From: Gerris lacustris
Lineage: Eukaryota > Arthropoda > Insecta > Hemiptera > Gerridae
Direction: 5' to 3'
DNA: 64,000 nucleotides
NCBI GenBank assembly: GCA_951217055.1
Contig: OX578276.1
Location: forward strand, 18,583,430-18,647,429
Shown here: positions 59,615-64,000 of the stretch, in pieces
Layout of the letters: every line of letters starts with the position of its first letter
How positions within the stretch are numbered: the stretch's first letter is position 1
Translations under genes and position numbers: made by a program
Notes under the pieces: model-generated
Told to the model about the DNA's origin: nothing
Database searches by the model: none
Seen by the model: only the letters and a program-made list of their open reading frames with translations

Positions 59615-60229
59615 GTTGCAGGTAAAAACCTTTATTAACTGGGCTACAGTTATAAGACTAATTTTTACCCTCAAAAAATGGAATATATTTCTTACCTCAA
59701 AAAATAAAAACCCTCAAAAACTGAAACAAAGAGAAGAATGGAAACATTTTTCTTAAAAAAATGACGGAGGAACGAAACGACCGAAAAGCAATAAAAAATA
59801 ACTAATAAAAATATAATAGTTTGGTTATGGTCGGATGTAGAGACTTGGAGTTATCGTGCAAAAGAGTTGAAAAAGAACAAGAGGCGTGTTACTCTACCAA
59901 CTCTTCCCTGCCAACGCCAAATGTAGACACAATCGTAAAAATATTATACACTAAACCCTCTTAAAAAACTTTACTAACAACACTGAAAATCCTTTCAACA
60001 GCTTTTAACATAAGAAACCAAAAATATTTACATAATATTAGCAACAGAAATACGCGAGTTTTACTAAACTGCATGTTTCATTGTGAATAGATTTCACGCC
60101 ACATTGCATTTTTTGTTAAAATTAACGTCTCCTAATATTGTGGCACGTAGATTCCTCAACATTATAGTAATTATACTAGCGAGATTCTCTAATTAAATTA
60201 TTCCTTTACTAGTTTATAATCTATTAACT
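59615..60229. other. Intronic DNA with a family-B-like end scrap
   Basis: ATTGTGGCACGTAGATTCCT at about 60139 resembles the family-B terminus and recurs at about 60568. Otherwise nothing. Confidence 0.4.
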
Positions 60230-60279
60230 GCCCAACATCAGGTTTGCACAAACATGTTTGTGCAAACCTGATGTTGGGC
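60230..60279. repeat. Perfect 50-bp palindrome
   Basis: GCCCAACATCAGGTTTGCAC and its exact inverse, centred between 60254 and 60255, with no spacer. Confidence 0.95.
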
Positions 60280-60286
60280 AAATTTA

Positions 60287-60382
60287 GGCCATACACGGCA
60301 AACATCATGTTTGCGCAAACATCAAACAGCCCCATACACGGTCAAAATTTTTGCTCAAACATTTTGACCGTGTATGGGGGCC
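60287..60382. mobile_element. 96-bp TIR element with TTA flanks
   Basis: Ends GGCCATACACGG and CCGTGTATGGGGGCC, flanked by TTA on both sides (60284-60286, 60383-60385). An internal second inverted pair (CCCCATACACGGTCAAAATT / CATTTTGACCGTGTATGGGG) overlaps the right end. A TTA duplication fits PIF/Harbinger-type MITEs. Confidence 0.6.
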
Positions 60383-60834
60383 TTAAAAGTTATTTATTTA
60401 AAACGTAACATATAATATCTAAAAAAAGGTAATTCGTTTAAAAAGTACTATTTATATAAAAGTTAGTATAAAGTATAAGTATCAATAGTAACTTCGATTA
60501 TTGTAAAATTAGTACTTATATTTATTTAAGTAAGTTAGTATCTAATACAGGTGGCATCTGAATGATTAATGTGGCACATAGATTCCTCGCTTCCTATTGT
60601 CGGAAGAGTTGTCACTTGATTATAAAATAAAGTATAATGAGATACTTGCATAAGTAGGTATAAATATATTATGTTACTAAAAACATGGCATAGATTTAAA
60701 CATAGGAGTGATACTAAGAACTTTGTATATGGGATTTGAAAAACTTTCATAAAAATAATGTGACCCCACAGTGCATTGAAGGTGTTGTTGTTTGGACCTT
60801 TTGATAATTCTATAGGGAAAACCTCTCATTTTTT

Positions 60835-61354
60835 ACTTTCTCATATAAAGAGAAAGTATTGTGATAGCGCAAAAAAATGTTTATTAAAAAATGTCTCTCT
60901 GTACAGATGCCTGGAGCCTAAACTACTTGGCAGATTTTGACAAAATATGGCATATGCATTTAGAAAAATTATACCCACAAGGCGAAACCAAGAAATTAAT
61001 TTTAGCATCAAAATTGGGGGCGCTACCCCCTAAAAACACAGAAAAAACGTGAAAAAAAAATTATTTATTGAAAACGGTTCCGACGATTTTGATTAAAAAA
61101 ATTCTAAAATGTAGACCATTTAAATACGATCTCACGATATAAGCCGTTTTCCCGGGAAAAATCTAGTTCCTGAGAAAATAGCTTTAAACGAGAATGGAGA
61201 GAGGCCGGGTTCGATTTCCCACCGAGGAGAAGTTATTTTTGTGATAAATTTTGATGAAATGTTCAATAATGATAAAATGTAGCTACGAAAACACGAAAAC
61301 TAATAAACGGAAATCACTGGGCTAAGTAATTATGAACTCGTAATATGAGAAAGT
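60835..61354 (+). mobile_element. Family A element, complete
   Basis: A 520-bp element with 12-bp perfect TIRs, ACTTTCTCATAT and ATATGAGAAAGT. The left TIR is the first half of a hairpin (ACTTTCTCATATAAAGAGAAAGT region). Landmarks in order: GTATTGTGATAGCGC, GGAGCCTAAACTACTTGGCA, AAGCCGTTTTCCCGGGAAAA, the B-box-like GGGTTCGATTTCCC (61207-61220) and ACTGGGCTAAGTAATTATGA. This copy defines the family used elsewhere in this annotation. Confidence 0.8.
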
Positions 61355-61863
61355 ATGTCTCAGGCAGATTTTTTTAATTTTAAATGTGTCTAGGAAGGTT
61401 GAAATTAATATAGATCCATCCATGACCTAACTTCGACAAACCAAATTTCTTCAAAGTAGTTTTTAAATTCACAAAAATAAATTACGTACAATCCAACAGA
61501 GAGAAATTAGCACAAAAATGTTTTCTGATGTCAGAAACGCATGTCGAGAAATGTTTTAATTTAGAAACATAAAATTAATGTTTCTTCTGCAGAATGAACA
61601 ATGAACCATGATCACTATGTTGATGGGGTTGAGAGCTATGCACTCTCGTATATATAACTAACATGTTTAGTAAACGCATTTTATGTTATGAAGAAATTAA
61701 ATTGATATTTGAGTGAGTTATTGAGTTAAAAAGTTCTCAAATAATTTAATTGACATGAACTCTCAGTTCACGGATTTATCTGAGTTTCTTTTTATTTTTA
61801 GTCTAGTACTAATTATGTTTTTGTACTAATTATGTTTTTGCGGTTTTTTGTTTTTTTTTTCAG

Positions 61864-61932
61864 CATGAATACTTCGGAGGTAAATTATTTCGAATGATGA
61901 TTGATCCATCTTTAAAAATTCTTCTAAAAAGT
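61864..61932 (+). CDS. Gustatory receptor, exon 2
   Basis: A 69-bp exon of 23 codons, phase 0 at both ends. The acceptor is a T-rich tract ending in CAG at 61861-61863 and the donor is GTAAGT at 61933. The peptide (HEYFGGKLFRMMIDPSLKIL, then LKS) matches the cytoplasmic linker that follows TM6 in insect gustatory receptors, where a small residue cluster precedes a leucine-rich helix. An earlier GTAAAT inside the exon (61881) is a weaker possible donor but would remove most of the linker. Confidence 0.78.
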
Positions 61933-62270
61933 GTAAGTATATAGATTAATCATATTAGTGATAGATAGTGTCATCATATATTTCATCAATCTGGTTACTT
62001 AAGTGAATATTAAACTTTTCTGTTCTATTTTGACCCATTCTTTTGTGATTCAGTTCAAAGAAAAATTTAAAGATAGAGGATCGTTCAACCAAGAACGGTT
62101 CTTGGTTGAGTCCTTATCTTTTCTGACTCGTTCAATAGAGGGACTTCAGTAGAGACATATTCATTTACGAAACGTTCTATTTTGACCCGTTCTATTAAGA
62201 TCCGGTTAAGGGGTAGAATTCACTGAATATACAGATCCGATCAGAGAGCCGTACTTATGTGAAATTTTAT

Positions 62271-62501
62271 CAGTTCAATTATTCAGGGATCCATATCATC
62301 AGTTCAATTATTCAGGGATCCATATCATCAGTTCAATTATTCAGGGATCCATATCATCAGTTCAATTATTCAGGGATCCATATCATCAGTTCAATTATTC
62401 AGGGATCCATATCATCAGTTCAATTATTCAGGGATCCATATCATCAGTTCAATTATTCAGGGATCCATATCATCAGTTCAATTATTTAGAGATCCATATC
62501 A
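62271..62501 (+). repeat. 29-bp tandem array, 8 units
   Basis: The unit is CAGTTCAATTATTCAGGGAT plus CCATATCAT. Seven units are identical, and the eighth (62474) has two changes. A 29-bp unit free of stops in all three frames yields a 76-codon frame. Non-coding, inside intron 2. Confidence 0.92.
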
Positions 62502-62701
62502 CCCCTTTCGTTAAAAAAAACAAACAAACAATTCTCTAATTAATTGTATGTAAATCTAAAGTTGCTATATATATAGTAATAGTACATTACATTTAGTACT
62601 CAAAATTTTAAGAATTAATTCTACTTTTAAAATGATTTAAGAACTTATTTAAAAGGACTGTTTATTTAAATAATGTGTTATTTAATAGCTATTTACGTAC
62701 C

Positions 62702-62800
62702 TAGGCCAGTAAGGGCGTTATTACAGGCTGAGGGCGAAGTTTGAAAGCACGAGTGCGTTTAACGCCGGAGGCCTGTCATGGCACTTACTGCTCGTGGTGC
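62702..62800. repeat. GC-rich inverted repeat in intron 2
   Basis: GCCAGTAAGGGCG...ACAGGC at the left pairs with GCCTGTCATGGCACTTACTG at the right. The interior has CACGAGTGCG-type text similar in style to family H. Confidence 0.55.
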
Positions 62801-62980
62801 GTACACTATTTTATCCCGTTCAGGATAGGAATTTTTACATGTGGTGGGCGATAATAAATATTTTATTATATGTATTTAATTATATGTTACTTACATACAA
62901 CTTAGTATTTCAAAATGATAACAATTAATTTTATTTAATAAAAAATAAAGGAATTTCTATGTAATAATATATTGTTTTAG

Positions 62981-63070
62981 GAGCTGTTATTTTCGTACGT
63001 GGAGACGAAGCCTGGATTGGACGTGATAGCGTGGGACTTCTTCAAAATCAACCGACCTCTAATTACTTCG
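62981..63070 (+). CDS. Gustatory receptor, exon 3
   Basis: A 90-bp exon of 30 codons, phase 0 at both ends, after a TTTTAG acceptor at 62975-62980 and before a GTAATG donor at 63071. It reads FSYVETKPGLDVIAWDFFKI and then NRPLITS. This is the family's conserved stretch just before TM7, in which an aromatic-rich motif leads into a (L/I)-(L/I)-T-S signature. Read-through past the donor gives a hydrophilic, cysteine-containing tail and a stop at about 63132, unlike any receptor C-terminus. The final exon with TM7 and its TYhhhhhQF motif was not found in 63071-64000 and probably lies beyond the window. Confidence 0.8.
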
Positions 63071-63654
63071 GTAATGCACAAGACATGTTCCATTAGTTGC
63101 AACTCCTCTCTAATTATACTAGAAGCCGTTTAAACCAGAGAAACCACAAGTTGAAAACTAGACACATAAAACTATGTCAAATTCCCAACTAGAAAACCAT
63201 ATGGAATTTGGAAAAGGATTAAAATTGGATGGTTTTTCTTTCCATCCAATTTAAATGAAAACAATTACAACATACGAGTTGAAACAAAATTTCTCAAATA
63301 AGAGTTTATAAAATAAATAAATAAATAAAACTTTATTGAATAAACATATAAATATAAATAAATTACATAAATAAATATAAATAATTTTCGGGTGACTAAT
63401 ACTCCCAGTTTCGAGCTTCTAATTAGCTCTTTCCTTGGGGAAATAATAGTAATTTAGAGCATTTGTTTATGTTTATATGACAACTGGTAAGAGTTAGGGA
63501 AAACAGTTCCAACAAAAACCCTAGACACAAGGTTTCAAACAGTGATTAAAACTTATGACTAGATAACAATATACAGGAAAACAATATAAATAAATAGGAT
63601 ACGTTCAATAACAACTATGGGCAATAATAACATTAAATATTTGGTAACTAGGTG
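63071..63654 (-). repeat. Receptor intron 3 start; possible LINE 3' tail
   Basis: At 63315-63345 the - strand reads CAATAAAGTTTTATTTATTT, the type of A/T-rich simple tail that ends many non-LTR elements. About 250 bases of GC-richer text follow on the + side (63390-63550). No coding part is visible. I found no receptor final exon here. Confidence 0.3.
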
Positions 63655-64000
63655 CTGACTAGGTTCTGGGTGAAGAGTTTATAATTACTTAGCCCAGTGT
63701 CTTCCGTTTAGTTAGTTTTCGTCTATTCGTTGGTACATTTAATTATTATTGATCATTTCATCAAAATTTATCATAAAAATAACTTCTCTCTCCGTCCGCG
63801 TTTACAGCTATTTTCTCACGAAATAGATTTTTCCCGGAAAAACTGCATATATCGTTAGATTCGTATTTTAATAGATTACATTTTCGAATTGTTTAATCAA
63901 ACTCGACGGAACCGTTTTCGATAAAAAAACAATTTTTACACGTTTTTTTTTAGAGTTTTTTGGGGGAAGCGCCCCCCAAATTTGGGTCTAATATTTATTT
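63655..64000 (-). mobile_element. Family A element, reverse, cut by window end
   Basis: GAGTTTATAATTACTTAGCC, ACTTCTCTCTCCGTC, GAAATAGATTTTTCCCGGAA and TAGAGTTTTTTGGGGGAAGC match the complete copy on the - strand. The B-box-like part is deleted (63785-63805) and the left TIR lies beyond the window. Confidence 0.65.

Larger units (their letters stand above)
52923..61863 (+). other. Receptor intron 1, filled with transposable elements
   Basis: About 8.9 kb between exons 1 and 2. In order it holds a family-B element (52935-54698) interrupted by two tandem family-C copies, a family-A-like element (about 55344-56240), a family-A fragment (56281-56590), a mariner-type MITE (56781-57014), family-H copy 3 (57112-57540), a duplicated GC-rich stretch (58485-58620), a TIR element (59204-59614), a perfect 50-bp palindrome (60230-60279), a small TTA-flanked element (60287-60382) and a complete family-A element (60835-61354). 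No host exon was recognised in it. Confidence 0.7.
61933..62980 (+). other. Receptor intron 2
   Basis: A 1048-bp phase-0 intron. It contains a 29-bp tandem array (62271-62501) and an inverted repeat (62702-62800). The remainder is AT-rich with no recognised signal. Confidence 0.65.

Noticed and set aside
62259..62489. 76-codon frame with repeated FNYSGIHIISSIIQGSISSV
   Set aside because: Translation of a 29-bp tandem repeat that happens to lack stops; it lies in an intron.
63071..63132. Read-through of exon 3 to a stop as the receptor C-terminus
   Set aside because: The residues are polar and cysteine-rich and do not form TM7. A donor GTAATG is present at the position and phase expected for the family's last intron.

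Overview
The window is AT-rich insect nuclear DNA. The evidence is an insect gustatory (chemosensory) receptor gene with the phase-0 introns typical of that family, very long (TA)n tracts, many short terminal-inverted-repeat (TIR) elements, tRNA-derived SINE-like pieces and several minisatellites. The species cannot be told from the sequence. A hemimetabolous insect such as a hemipteran is plausible, but that is only an impression from the style of the repeats.

Only one credible host gene is visible. It is a seven-transmembrane gustatory receptor on the + strand: exon 1 at 52014-52922, exon 2 at 61864-61932 and exon 3 at 62981-63070. The last exon, which should carry TM7, is not visible and is probably to the right of the window. 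Intron 1 is about 8.9 kb and is filled with transposable elements, the first starting about 12 bases after the splice donor. Intron 2 is about 1 kb and holds a 29-bp tandem array and an inverted repeat.

Region by region: 1-9.5 kb holds a dimeric foldback, a family-B element split by a TIR element, two copies of a structured repeat (family H, one inside a hAT-like element), a long-armed foldback and a GGTTAGAGG minisatellite. 9.5-16 kb holds a 33-bp satellite, TA tracts and tRNA-like SINE pieces, one folded into a palindrome. 17-22 kb holds a family-D element and a roughly 3.3-kb nested foldback composite. 22-31 kb is dominated by six more TA tracts and featureless AT-rich DNA. 31-42 kb holds a 600-bp foldback, a second family-D element, several family-A and B elements, an RNase H relic of a non-LTR retrotransposon and a TACTACG-type TIR element. 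42-52 kb holds a 73/52-bp satellite, a decayed piggyBac-like element with TTAA target duplication, and a 42-bp minisatellite. 52-64 kb is the receptor gene.

Within-window comparison gives six main dispersed repeat families, labelled here A (TIR with B-box-like core), B (long TIR), C/F/G (sharing a TACTACG end), D (TIR plus terminal hairpin), H (structured, with a conserved short reading frame) and I. These labels are local to this annotation. Apart from the receptor and the transposon relics, the short open frames are read-through of repeats or chance.
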